Source: Lujinxingia vulgaris
GTDB lineage: Bacteria; Myxococcota_A; Bradymonadia; Bradymonadales; Bradymonadaceae
Assembly: GCF_007997005.1 (NCBI RefSeq)
Contig: NZ_VOSL01000043.1
Coordinates: 139,486-203,485, forward strand
DNA length: 64,000 nt
Direction of reading: 5' to 3'
A program made the translations under genes and the position numbers. Every line of letters starts with the position of its first letter. The first letter of the stretch is position 1. Positions 42,391 through 50,706 of this stretch are shown here, piece by piece. The notes below the pieces were generated by a model, which saw nothing but the letters and a program-made list of their open reading frames with translations, ran no database searches and was not told the origin of the DNA.

Positions 42391-43956
42391 TCAGCCCTCG
42401 CGCTGCGCGCGCGCCTGCCGGTAGGTGAGCACGGGCTTACGCGCCGCGCTCGTCTCATCAAGACGCGTGCGGAACGCGTTATGCGGCGCACCCTTGAGCT
42501 TCTCGGGGGCCTCCAGCGCCTCGCGGTGGATGGTGCGCATGACCAGAATAAACTCATCGAGCGTGCGCAGAGACTCGGTCTCGGTGGGCTCCACCATCAA
42601 CGCCCCCGACACGTTCAGCGGGAAGTAGGTCGTGGGCGGATGAATCCCAAAATCGATCATGCGCTTGGCGATATCGAGCGTGGTCGCCCCGGACGCCTTG
42701 TACGAGCGGTCATCAAACACCACCTCGTGCATGCAGGTGCCCGGGTAGGCCACGCTGTAGGTGTCGCTGAGCTGCGTGCGCACATAGTTGGCGTTGAGCA
42801 CCGCGCGCTCGCTGATCTTCGGCAGGTTGCTGCCGTACTCCCGCAGGTAGGTATACGCCCGCACGTACACCAGGAAGTTGCCCCAGAAGGCTTTGACCTT
42901 GCCCACGGACTGGTCGTAACCCTCACGCACGAGCTTGAACGTGGCCTTGCCCTCCACCTCGTGACGCTCAATGCGCGGCACCGGCAAAAAGGGCGCCAGA
43001 TCGTCGCTTACACAGATCGGACCGCCGCCCGGGCCACCGCCGCCGTGCGGCGTCGAGAAGGTCTTGTGCACGTTGTAGTGCATCACATCAATGCCGAAGT
43101 CGCCCGGGCGCGCCTGACCCAGGATGGCGTTCATGTTGGCGCCATCCATATAGACCTTGCCGCCTCCCTCATGGACGACTTTGCAGATCTCGGCGATCTC
43201 GCCCTCGAAGATCCCCATCGTGTTGGGGTTGGTGATCATCAGGCCGGCGACCGTCTCATCCATCACCGCGGCCACCGCCGCCGCACTGAGCGTCCCATCA
43301 GGACCTGAAGGCACCTCCACCACGCTGAACCCGTTAAAGGCCGCCGACGCCGGGTTGGTGCCGTGGGCGGAGTCCGGAACGATGATGCGCGTGCGTTTCG
43401 TATCCCCACGCGACTCATGGTAGGCGCGGATGCACATCAGCCCCGTCAGCTCGCCCTGCGCGCCAGCGGCCGGCTGCAAGGAGCAGTGCGGCAGCCCGGC
43501 GATCTCCGAGAGCAGACCTTCCAGGTTCCACAGAAGCTCCAGCGCCCCCTGCGTCCACGCTTCAGGCATGTAGGGGTGCAGACGCGCAAAACCCGGAAGA
43601 CGCGCAGTGGCCTCATTGATCTTCGGGTTGTACTTCATCGTGCACGAGCCCAGCGGATAGAAGCCGGTATCAATGGCGTAGTTCCACTGGCTCAAGCGCG
43701 TGTAGTGGCGCACCACGTCGGGCTCGGTCACCTCCGGCAGCTCCGCGTCGTGCTCACGCAGAAGTTCGCCAAGCTCACCGGCGACATCGACCCGCTCCAC
43801 GTCCCAGTCGCTCTCGGAGAAGACAAAGCCGCGACGCCCCGGCTCGCTGCGCTCGAAGATCAGCGGCTCCTCAAACTGCAGGCCGCGTGAGACGCGTTCG
43901 GCCGGCGAGATGGGCGCGTTTTCGACAAAGGCCTCAAGCCCCACAGGGTTTTCCAT
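42391..43956 (-). CDS. gcvPB: glycine dehydrogenase (decarboxylating) subunit 2
   Basis: 521 residues from the ATG at 43956, which has GGAG 6 nt upstream; an ATG at 43971 is also possible. Family features are the GFYPLGSCTMKYNPKINE motif, LQPAAGAQGELTGLM, PDSAHGTNPASAA, and the PLP-lysine segment MHYNVHKTFSTPHGGGGPGG. Together with subunit 1 (GcvPA) it is the P-protein of the glycine cleavage system, decarboxylating glycine onto lipoyl-GcvH. No gcvPA, gcvT or gcvH is adjacent. The upstream neighbour is a ParA-like gene. Confidence 0.95.
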   Translation of the reverse strand: MENPVGLEAFVENAPISPAERVSRGLQFEEPLIFERSEPGRRGFVFSESDWDVERVDVAGELGELLREHDAELPEVTEPDVVRHYTRLSQWNYAIDTGFYPLGSCTMKYNPKINEATARLPGFARLHPYMPEAWTQGALELLWNLEGLLSEIAGLPHCSLQPAAGAQGELTGLMCIRAYHESRGDTKRTRIIVPDSAHGTNPASAAFNGFSVVEVPSGPDGTLSAAAVAAVMDETVAGLMITNPNTMGIFEGEIAEICKVVHEGGGKVYMDGANMNAILGQARPGDFGIDVMHYNVHKTFSTPHGGGGPGGGPICVSDDLAPFLPVPRIERHEVEGKATFKLVREGYDQSVGKVKAFWGNFLVYVRAYTYLREYGSNLPKISERAVLNANYVRTQLSDTYSVAYPGTCMHEVVFDDRSYKASGATTLDIAKRMIDFGIHPPTTYFPLNVSGALMVEPTETESLRTLDEFILVMRTIHREALEAPEKLKGAPHNAFRTRLDETSAARKPVLTYRQARAQREG

Positions 43957-44126
43957 CGCTTGCTCCGTCATCAGCTGAAACTCCGTCACATCCACGAGGT
44001 GAAGATGCGAACCACACCCGGGCAAGGCCTGCTGCCTTCTGCCCTTGCGTCGCATTGCTCATAAAAGTGCCCGGGGCTGCGCGCAAGCAACACCGACCTC
44101 TGTCCTCAAAGATGACGTCTTCAACC

Positions 44127-44984
44127 TCACCCCAGACGCGCCATCACCTCATCGGCCAGCGCCTTATAATGAGCCGCCCCGCGACTCTGCGGGGCGTGAT
44201 CAAAGATCGACTCCCCGCTCAGCTGCGCGCGCGCAAGCTGGGTGTTGATGCCGATGGTCTGCCCCAGCACCAGATCGCCCCAGGCCGCCTCGATGCTCTG
44301 CAGGATCTCCTGATTGATGGTCACATTACGACCATCGACCCGCGTGAGCACCACCCCTAAAATCTCGACACGGTGATGCAGCCGGTCCCGAATTGTGAGC
44401 ACGGTCTCCAGAAGTTCATCGGCCCCCTGCACGCTCAGCGGCGAAAGATCGGTGGGAATGAGCACCTGATCGGCCGCCAGCAGCGCGTTGAGCGTGAGGT
44501 TGCCCTTGTTGGGCGGGCAGTCCATCAGAATCACATCGTAGTGGGTGCGGGCGTACTCCAGCGCGTCGCGCAACAGCAGCTCTTTTCCAATCTTCTGGCT
44601 GATGCGCCCCTCGGCCTCGGCCAGGCCGCGGTCGGCGGGCGTCAGATCGAGGTTCGTGATCGTGGTCGAGCGTCGCGCATCCAGCACATCGAGGCGCTCT
44701 TCCGAGAGCAGCACCTCGCTGATCGGCGTGGGCTCGGGCCCGGCGGTCGGCAGCGCCGAGCTCAAGCTCGTGGAGCAATGCCCCTGCGCGTCCAGGTCGA
44801 TCAGGAGCACCTTTTTGTCGTGGAAGGTGGCCAGCGCGCTGGCGAGGTTGACGGCGGTCGTCGTTTTCCCTACACCCCCCTTCACCGTCGCCACGGCAAT
44901 CACCACCGCGTTGCGCTGCCCTTTGGGGTAACGCGACTCAGTTTTGACCAACTTTCGTAAGCCCGTCGAAATCAGATTGCGCAT
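44127..44984 (-). CDS. ParA-family ATPase
   Basis: 285 residues from the ATG at 44984, preceded by GAAGG. The deviant Walker A is ATVKGGVGKTTTAVNLA, switch I is DLDAQGHCSTSL and the Walker B region is YDVILMDCPPNKGNLTLNAL. The sequence VLTRVDGRN and the C-terminal half follow the ParA/Soj pattern. No ParB or centromere-like gene is beside it, so it may position another cargo (a motility or envelope complex) rather than segregate DNA. The 40 upstream in-frame codons lack a ribosome site. Confidence 0.88.
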   Translation of the reverse strand: MRNLISTGLRKLVKTESRYPKGQRNAVVIAVATVKGGVGKTTTAVNLASALATFHDKKVLLIDLDAQGHCSTSLSSALPTAGPEPTPISEVLLSEERLDVLDARRSTTITNLDLTPADRGLAEAEGRISQKIGKELLLRDALEYARTHYDVILMDCPPNKGNLTLNALLAADQVLIPTDLSPLSVQGADELLETVLTIRDRLHHRVEILGVVLTRVDGRNVTINQEILQSIEAAWGDLVLGQTIGINTQLARAQLSGESIFDHAPQSRGAAHYKALADEVMARLG

Positions 44985-45052
44985 GATCGCCTTCGTTCGT
45001 TTTTGAGGTGAATCAGCCTGGCCTAAGCGGCGAAAAGACATCATAGAAGCGT

Positions 45053-45080
45053 TTGACTTACAAGGCGAAACCCGTATGGT
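45053..45080 (+). promoter_or_regulatory. sigma-70-like promoter
   Basis: TTGACT at 45053-45058, 16-base spacer, TATGGT at 45075-45080. It would drive the Cys-rich lipoprotein gene, leaving a leader of about 130 bases. Confidence 0.45.
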
Positions 45081-45216
45081 GGACAGTCCCTTCAAGGGCA
45101 ACTAGAACCCCCGCGTCACGGCCTCGCTGCTGACCTGCGTCTGCTTTTTTGCCGCAGTGCTCTCCAGGGATGATCCCGCGCAGCTTCGCGGACGCATTGA
45201 TACACCGGATTGATTC

Positions 45217-46536
45217 ATGATGATGAACACGACTCTTCCTCAAAGTCTGGCGCTGTGTACGCGCCGTTTCTTCGCCTCGCTGGCGCTGGTTCTCTCGGTC
45301 GCGGCCTTCTCCACCGGCTGCTCCGGTGACGACGTCGCGGCCACGACCTGTGTCACCGACACCGACTGCGCGCTGGGCACCGTCTGCGGCGCCAACAGCC
45401 TGTGCATCGTCGCCGAGTGCGAGTTCTGCACCGCGGACCAGATCTGTCTGGTGACCCCGGAGAATCCCGAGGGCTCCTGCTCCGCGCCCCAGTGCTACAG
45501 CCCGGACGACTGCCCCAACGGTGAAGCCTGCGTCAACAACGTCTGCGGCGGAAGCGACAGCAACGACGACGAGTGTCAGAATCCCAGCGACTGCGAAGAG
45601 GGCGAGGTCTGCAACCTGGCCGGCGAATGCGTCCCCGGTAGCAGCAGCGACACCTGCGAGAGCAACGCCGACTGCGACCAGACCACCGAGTTCTGCGATC
45701 CGGCCACCGACCGGTGCATCCCCGTCGTCGATTGCGCCACGGTGGAGTGCGAGGCTGGCGAGCGTTGCGTGGAAGGCTACGGCACTTGCCAGCCCGACTG
45801 CACCCTTGAGGGCGCGAGCTGCCAGTCTGGCGAGTACTGCAACGAAGACACCGGCACCTGCCAGGTTAATAACTGCTCGGATATCGGCCCGGAAGACTGC
45901 ACCCCGACCAACCCCATCTTCGACGCGGCCTCCTGCGCCTGCGTCCAGTGCGAAAACGCCGGTGACTGCGGCGCCGGTCGCGTCTGCAACGCCGGGGTCT
46001 GCGAGCAGCAGCAAGGCTGCGCCACCCCCTGCTCCAACGACCAGCCCGGCATCTGCGGCCAGTCCGGAAACGGCACCCCCTACTGCATCAACAACTGCTG
46101 CTCGGAGTGCGTGGGCGCGGCCGACTGCTCCGCCGGCGAGCTCTGCATCGACGGCTTCTGCGGCCAGGCTCCCGACTGCACTACCGACCCCAACGCCTGC
46201 CCGGCCGGCTACGAGTGCACCGCCAGCGGCTCCTGCGAGATCCCCAACGCCGGTACCTCTTGTGATCCCAACGACCCGACCGCCTGCCCCTTCCCGGGCT
46301 TCTGTGACCCGGCTACCAACACCTGCTCGGGTGCTGGCGGAGATGCGGGTTGTGGTATGTGCAACCCCGACTGCACGTGCAGCGGTGAAGGCCAGACGTG
46401 TGACGGTCTGATGTGCACCGGGTGTACGTTTACCTTCAACTTTCAAACCTTCAGCCTTGAAGGCAACTGCCCTGACGGAGAATCGTGCGTCCCCGGGGAA
46501 GCGTTCGGTATGGCGAACTTCTGCGTCCCCTTCTGA
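45217..46536 (+). CDS. Cys-rich repeat lipoprotein
   Basis: 439 residues. A signal peptide ends in the lipobox FSTGC near residue 35. The mature part is a chain of about ten small disulfide-rich modules with patterns such as DTDCALGTVCGANSLC, CQNPSDCEEGEVCNLAGEC and CVGAADCSAGELCIDGFC, resembling the Dickkopf-like or EB-like modules frequent in myxobacterial and bradymonad surface lipoproteins. No catalytic domain is seen. A rigid exposed stalk or ligand-binding protein is likely. A strong terminator follows. Confidence 0.8.
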   Translation: MMMNTTLPQSLALCTRRFFASLALVLSVAAFSTGCSGDDVAATTCVTDTDCALGTVCGANSLCIVAECEFCTADQICLVTPENPEGSCSAPQCYSPDDCPNGEACVNNVCGGSDSNDDECQNPSDCEEGEVCNLAGECVPGSSSDTCESNADCDQTTEFCDPATDRCIPVVDCATVECEAGERCVEGYGTCQPDCTLEGASCQSGEYCNEDTGTCQVNNCSDIGPEDCTPTNPIFDAASCACVQCENAGDCGAGRVCNAGVCEQQQGCATPCSNDQPGICGQSGNGTPYCINNCCSECVGAADCSAGELCIDGFCGQAPDCTTDPNACPAGYECTASGSCEIPNAGTSCDPNDPTACPFPGFCDPATNTCSGAGGDAGCGMCNPDCTCSGEGQTCDGLMCTGCTFTFNFQTFSLEGNCPDGESCVPGEAFGMANFCVPF

Positions 46537-46580
46537 GCCCCCCGCGCCTGAACGTCAGGTGCACGCGCTGATATAGAATC

Positions 46581-46622
46581 AAAAGCCCCGCCCCCTCTTC
46601 TCCGAGGGCGCGGGGCTTTTTG
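46581..46622 (+). terminator. intrinsic terminator
   Basis: AAAAGCCCCGCCCCCT, loop, AGGGCGCGGGGCTTTTT. It ends the Cys-rich lipoprotein transcript. Confidence 0.9.
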
Positions 46623-46736
46623 TGCGGTCACTCCTATATAGAAGTGTTGATTCTAAGCGTATAGCAGATTGACCAACTTCCACGCCCAAACTCCCATATT
46701 TGATGTGGTGAGTCGACGATAACGCCGACCTCAATA

Positions 46737-47791
46737 TTGCGCCGCCCAGTTGACGCGATCCCAGCTCCGTGATCCACTCGCCTGAGGTCAACTTCTTCGC
46801 TGGAGATGTCATATGGGCAAGGGCTATTTATTGGATCTTCGAGAACGCGTCATTGCAGCCTATCGACGCGGCGGACGAACCCGCAATCAGATCGCCGATG
46901 ACTTTGGAGTTGGCGTTGCGACCGTCGGCAGATGGCTGGCGCTGGAGCGTCTAAACGGCAACCTCAATCCCAGGCCTCACGGTGGCGGCGCACAGTCCGT
47001 TTTTACCGATGGAGAGTGCGCGATTCTCCTAGAGTTCGTCTCCCTTCGACCTGACAGAACCAACGAGGAGTATCGGGTGAGGATGGAGAAGCGCACGGGC
47101 AAACCCTCCAGCACATCAACGATCTCGAGGGAGCCTTGTCGGCTCAAATTAACACGAAAAGAAAAAAGACTTCCGCGCCACCGAATCGTTGAGCGAAAAA
47201 CATCGTCAGGCGCGTCAAGAGTTTCGGGACGGACCGATGCGGGAGTTGAATCCTGACAATGTCATCATCCTCGATGAGACGGGTTCGAATCTGGCCTTTA
47301 GTCGCTCACACGCGCGCTCGTTACAAGGCAAGAGGCCAATCGGGGATCGGCCCTGCCAGCGAGGCCAAAATGTCACGGTTTTGGCCGAGATCGGCACCGC
47401 AGGAGTTGCTGCTCACACTACTTTTGACGGAGCGCTCAACGGTCCGCGTTTCATCGAGTGGCGAAAACATTCGCTTTGCCCCACGTTGAAGCCGGGAAAC
47501 GTCGTGGCAATGGACAACCGGCAGGTTTATAAAGTGGCGGACGTCAAAGAAGCCATCGAAGCCACTGGCGCCACACTTCTCTATCTACCCGCATACTCGC
47601 CAGACTACTCGCCGGAAGAGTTGATGTGGGCCTGGATGAAGAACTGGTTTCGCGCCCTGGAAGTTCGCGATTGCGCGATCCTTCCGCTTGTGGTCGCGCC
47701 GGTGTTGAGAGCGCTACCCGTAGAGTTGTTCGCCAACTGGTTGCGGCATTGCGGTTGGAATGTACCGGCTCAGGTCACGTGATCGGCGCAA
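46737..47791 (+). mobile_element. IS630-family insertion sequence, complete, TA target duplication
   Basis: The left end TTGCGCCG at 46737 and right end CGGCGCAA at 47784-47791 are inverted; 14 of the first 18 end bases match. Each end is flanked by TA (46735-46736 and 47792-47793), the target that IS630/Tc1 elements duplicate. The length of 1,055 bp fits the family. It encloses one transposase read in two frames. It inserted between the Cys-rich lipoprotein terminator and the 3' end of the PQQ-propeller lipoprotein gene. About 110 bases to its left hold no feature I can name. Confidence 0.88.
46813..47782 (+). CDS. IS630-family transposase in two frames (frameshift at an A run)
   Basis: The first frame, 46813 to about 47160, encodes the N-terminal helix-turn-helix (YLLDLRERVIAAYRRGGRTR, IADDFGVGVATVGRWL). 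The second frame, from about 47153 to 47782, encodes the linker KKKDFRATESLSEKHRQARQ and the DDE core: ILDETGSN, VVAMDN and YSPDYSPEELMWAWMKN. All three catalytic acids are present. Passing from the first to the second frame needs one base fewer (+1 shift) at GAAAAAAG, 47161-47168. That could be slippage at the six A, as used by some IS elements, or a disabling mutation. The usual -1 shift would not restore the frame. Confidence 0.85.
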
Positions 47792-47836
47792 TATCTCCCT
47801 CAATTTAATTGTATTATTATATAATAAATTTAAGAC

Positions 47837-49372
47837 TCAGCCGCCCTCTTCCACCACCAGATGGCGGTTCTCATTGCCTCCCCACCCCAGGCGCGGCGAG
47901 GGTGCGGCGCCGAGTCCCTCTAAATTAGTCTCCACCACATGCACGTGTTCACCATCCGGGATGACGAGCAACCCCTCCGCAGTCAACAGAGGCGCCACAT
48001 TTAACGACCGGTCGCGCAGCTGAAGCACCTCGACCAATTCCCCACGACGCGGGTTCCACAGCCCGATATGCACCACAGAGTAATATGAATCACCTTCTTG
48101 ATGGCTCACGGTCGCGCTCACTAGCAAAACATCGGGTGACGCCACCAGATCGCGGAATGTGACAACAGCGCTCGTGTCCGCGAAGCCCTCCACATCAAGT
48201 TCAAAATCTTGAATCGTCACTGGGTCCCCGCGAAGGTCAAAGGTGCGAATCCCCGTGATGCCGCGATCACCATAAACAAAACACCCCACTTGGTGGGCAG
48301 CGAGCACTACCACGTCCTGGCACCCCTCGGTTCGAAACGCCATCGATCCATCGGGACGCCAACCGGTGGTCACACGAGGACTGTTGCTTCCAAACTGACT
48401 CGATGTGACGACGATATCCTCAGATCGGAACATCACCGCGACTTCCGCTGAGCGCTGCACTGAGTCAACCCGTTCTCCGCACCGATCCAACGTCAGGCTG
48501 TACGTCCCCGACCCGGCGTAGACGGTCACGTCCACGCCACCAGTCTCACGTGACCCCGTAAAGCTGGCACTGCCTCTCGGGTCGTCTGTCCCAAGCACCG
48601 AAGAAAGAGAGCGCGTCCAGTTCAGCGCCCCGGTCAAAGCATCGAGACTCACGAAGACCTGACGCTCCGAGAAGAAGGTAATGAGTTGACCGCCGCGCGT
48701 TAGAATTTGTGAACGATGCGAGACCCCCTCGTTAGCAGGCAGCACTTCTCGAAACGTCTGCGCATCATCCGGCCCACCGCTGAGCACTACCGCAGGTCCT
48801 GCCTCGCCCGGCAGCCAGCTCGTGTCGTCGATGACTGCCGGCATCAGCGTCACCCAGTATTTTGGTGGGTTCGATGAGGCAATCACCCTACCTGTAACCG
48901 CCAGTGTAATACCTTCGTCGGGCCGACAGTGCAGGAGCTCCCCGGTCTTTACGCGCATGACCGCCACTCCGGCATATGTGGGCTCGAACGTACCACCACC
49001 AAAGTGCTCCAGAGCAGCGATCAGCACGGGTTCCCGCTGGCCGTCGACCTCCCAATGTGCGAGCGCGTATGACGCCACCGTGGCTCCCGGTTCGCCACAG
49101 GAAACATCGAAGCGGTGGGTGTCACCCAGGGTCACCTCGAATTCGGTCGGGTCCACGGTCGGCGCGCGCACTTCCTCATCTTCTATGACCGCGGTGTCAG
49201 AGCCGCACGCGAACACGTCCGCGTCATCCTCAGTGCCCTCATCATCATCGAACCATGTACCAACGTCGGCGTTATCGGGCGCTTCGATGCTCTCATGGCA
49301 ACCCATTGCGCCAACGAGTGCCAGCACAAGAGTTGTCATTAGGAGACGTCGCCAGGGTGGATTCGCCATCAT
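47837..49372 (-). CDS. PQQ-like beta-propeller lipoprotein
   Basis: 511 residues from tandem ATG codons preceded by AAAAGGA. The signal peptide ends in the lipobox GAMGC, followed by an acidic tether. An Ig-like strand set (TEFEVTLGDTHRFDVSCGE) comes first, then a propeller with PQQ-type blades, for example VFVSLDALTGALNWTRSL, and outer-strand phrases like LLTAEGLLVIPDGEHVHVVE. No quinone-binding or catalytic residues are evident, so a structural or binding role is likely. Codon use seems slightly less GC-rich than neighbours. The IS630 element lies just past its 3' end. Confidence 0.75.
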   Translation of the reverse strand: MMANPPWRRLLMTTLVLALVGAMGCHESIEAPDNADVGTWFDDDEGTEDDADVFACGSDTAVIEDEEVRAPTVDPTEFEVTLGDTHRFDVSCGEPGATVASYALAHWEVDGQREPVLIAALEHFGGGTFEPTYAGVAVMRVKTGELLHCRPDEGITLAVTGRVIASSNPPKYWVTLMPAVIDDTSWLPGEAGPAVVLSGGPDDAQTFREVLPANEGVSHRSQILTRGGQLITFFSERQVFVSLDALTGALNWTRSLSSVLGTDDPRGSASFTGSRETGGVDVTVYAGSGTYSLTLDRCGERVDSVQRSAEVAVMFRSEDIVVTSSQFGSNSPRVTTGWRPDGSMAFRTEGCQDVVVLAAHQVGCFVYGDRGITGIRTFDLRGDPVTIQDFELDVEGFADTSAVVTFRDLVASPDVLLVSATVSHQEGDSYYSVVHIGLWNPRRGELVEVLQLRDRSLNVAPLLTAEGLLVIPDGEHVHVVETNLEGLGAAPSPRLGWGGNENRHLVVEEGG

Positions 49373-49544
49373 CACATCCTTTTGATTGTAGCGCGTGTTT
49401 ATTTGGCAAAAAAAGACTCGCGCTCGAACACGCAACAGCCTCCACGTCCGTATGGCTTTTATTTGCAAAAAGTACCGGAGCCCGCCATCGCACTACAAAC
49501 CGGGCGCAATTTACCCTTAAACGCGGCGACTTAACGACCCCAAC

Positions 49545-49584
49545 AAAAAACCCACCCCCTCAACATCGAGGGAGCGGGCTCTTT
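49545..49584 (-). terminator. intrinsic terminator of the manA operon
   Basis: On the minus strand, AAAGAGCCCGCTCCCTC, a short loop and GAGGGGGTGGG are followed by six T. It lies 79 bases past the manA stop. Confidence 0.85.
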
Positions 49585-49662
49585 GCTCAGGCTAAGTTCG
49601 ATCGATCATCAGGTCGAACTTTCATCGTTACAAAGCCTCGTCGAAAAACCTGATCGAAACGA

Positions 49663-50706
49663 TCAGGCCGGCGCGACCTCCTCGCCAACCTCCACCACGT
49701 TGAGTTCGCGGATGAGCAGCGCGCCGCCCAGGCCTGCCACCGCAAGCTCGGCGTCGCTGGTGCGGGCACGGACCTGCCTCAATGCCGCGGGCACCACGGC
49801 CGTCTCGCCAGCCACCAATGCGAGCGTGCCGCCCGCCCCATCGTCGAGCAACGCCCGGCCGCTTACGCAGTAAATGACCTGCGCCGTGCTGCGGTCGACC
49901 TCCCAGCGCACGCGCTGCTCGCCAGCCAGGCGCAACGTCTCCAGGCGGTAGCCCGGCGCGTCCACGCGCAGAGCCACGCCCTCGCCAAGCGCCACCGGCG
50001 CCACGGCCACCTCCTCGGAGGGGCGAAGCCGGCTGACCTTCATGGCCTCGTCCAGATGCAGCGCGCGAAGCTTACCGTCGAGGCCGGGGCGATTGTAGTC
50101 GTAGACCCGGTAGGTGGTGTCCGAGGGCTCCTGCACCTCCAGCAGAGCCACCCCGGCACCGATGGCGTGCACCGTGCCCGGGCTCACCCGCACGACCTGC
50201 CCGGGGCGCACCGGCGCGTGATGCAGCATCGGCTTAAGCGTCCCCTGGCGGGCCGCCTCGGCAAACGCCTCGGGCGCGACCTCCTCGCTGAGCCCGTGCA
50301 CAATGGAAGCACCGGGCTCGGCGTCGAGGATCATCCAGCACTCGTCTTTGGAGTTCGCCCCGGGAAGATCGGCCAGGTCGGCGTGGCCCGGATGCACCTG
50401 AACGCTCAGATCGGCCGCAGCGTCGAGCACCTTCACAAGGAGCGGAAAACGCCCGGCATCCGGCGCGGCGGTGCCTACCAGATCGCGCCCCCAGAGCGCC
50501 ACCACCTCCTGGAGCGTACGGCCAGCCAGCAGGCCGGAATCGACCCGCGACTGGCCCTCGGGCAGATCGGCGACCTCCCAGCTCTCACCAAACGATCCGA
50601 CGTCGGGAAGATCTTTTCCAAAGAGGGACGCCAACTTCCTCCCACCCCAGATCTTCTCGATCAAAAGCGGGCGCATCTTCAACACATAAGGCGTGATATC
50701 GCTCAT
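49663..50706 (-). CDS. manA: mannose-6-phosphate isomerase, class I
   Basis: 347 residues, cupin fold. Zinc ligands are Gln103 and His105 (LSVQVHPGHAD), Glu122 (SKDECWMIL) and His180 (GTVHAIGAG). GESWEVAD near the N-terminus and the motif YDYNRPG are also typical. The enzyme interconverts mannose-6-P and fructose-6-P for glycan or GDP-mannose synthesis. Its ATG overlaps the stop of the large TPR lipoprotein gene, so the two are translationally coupled, an unexpected pairing. Confidence 0.95.
   Translation of the reverse strand: MSDITPYVLKMRPLLIEKIWGGRKLASLFGKDLPDVGSFGESWEVADLPEGQSRVDSGLLAGRTLQEVVALWGRDLVGTAAPDAGRFPLLVKVLDAAADLSVQVHPGHADLADLPGANSKDECWMILDAEPGASIVHGLSEEVAPEAFAEAARQGTLKPMLHHAPVRPGQVVRVSPGTVHAIGAGVALLEVQEPSDTTYRVYDYNRPGLDGKLRALHLDEAMKVSRLRPSEEVAVAPVALGEGVALRVDAPGYRLETLRLAGEQRVRWEVDRSTAQVIYCVSGRALLDDGAGGTLALVAGETAVVPAALRQVRARTSDAELAVAGLGGALLIRELNVVEVGEEVAPA

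Noticed and set aside
43972..44126. Glycine riboswitch upstream of gcvPB
   Set aside because: No tandem glycine-aptamer core or terminator is recognisable in the 155 bases before the gene.
45058..46446. Minus-strand open frame opposite the Cys-rich lipoprotein
   Set aside because: The Cys-module pattern is clear on the plus strand; the reverse product is Ala/Val/Gly-rich without structure.
47150..47190. Standard -1 programmed frameshift in the transposase
   Set aside because: The downstream frame lies +1 of the first, so a -1 shift would not join them; slippage losing one A or a mutation is needed.
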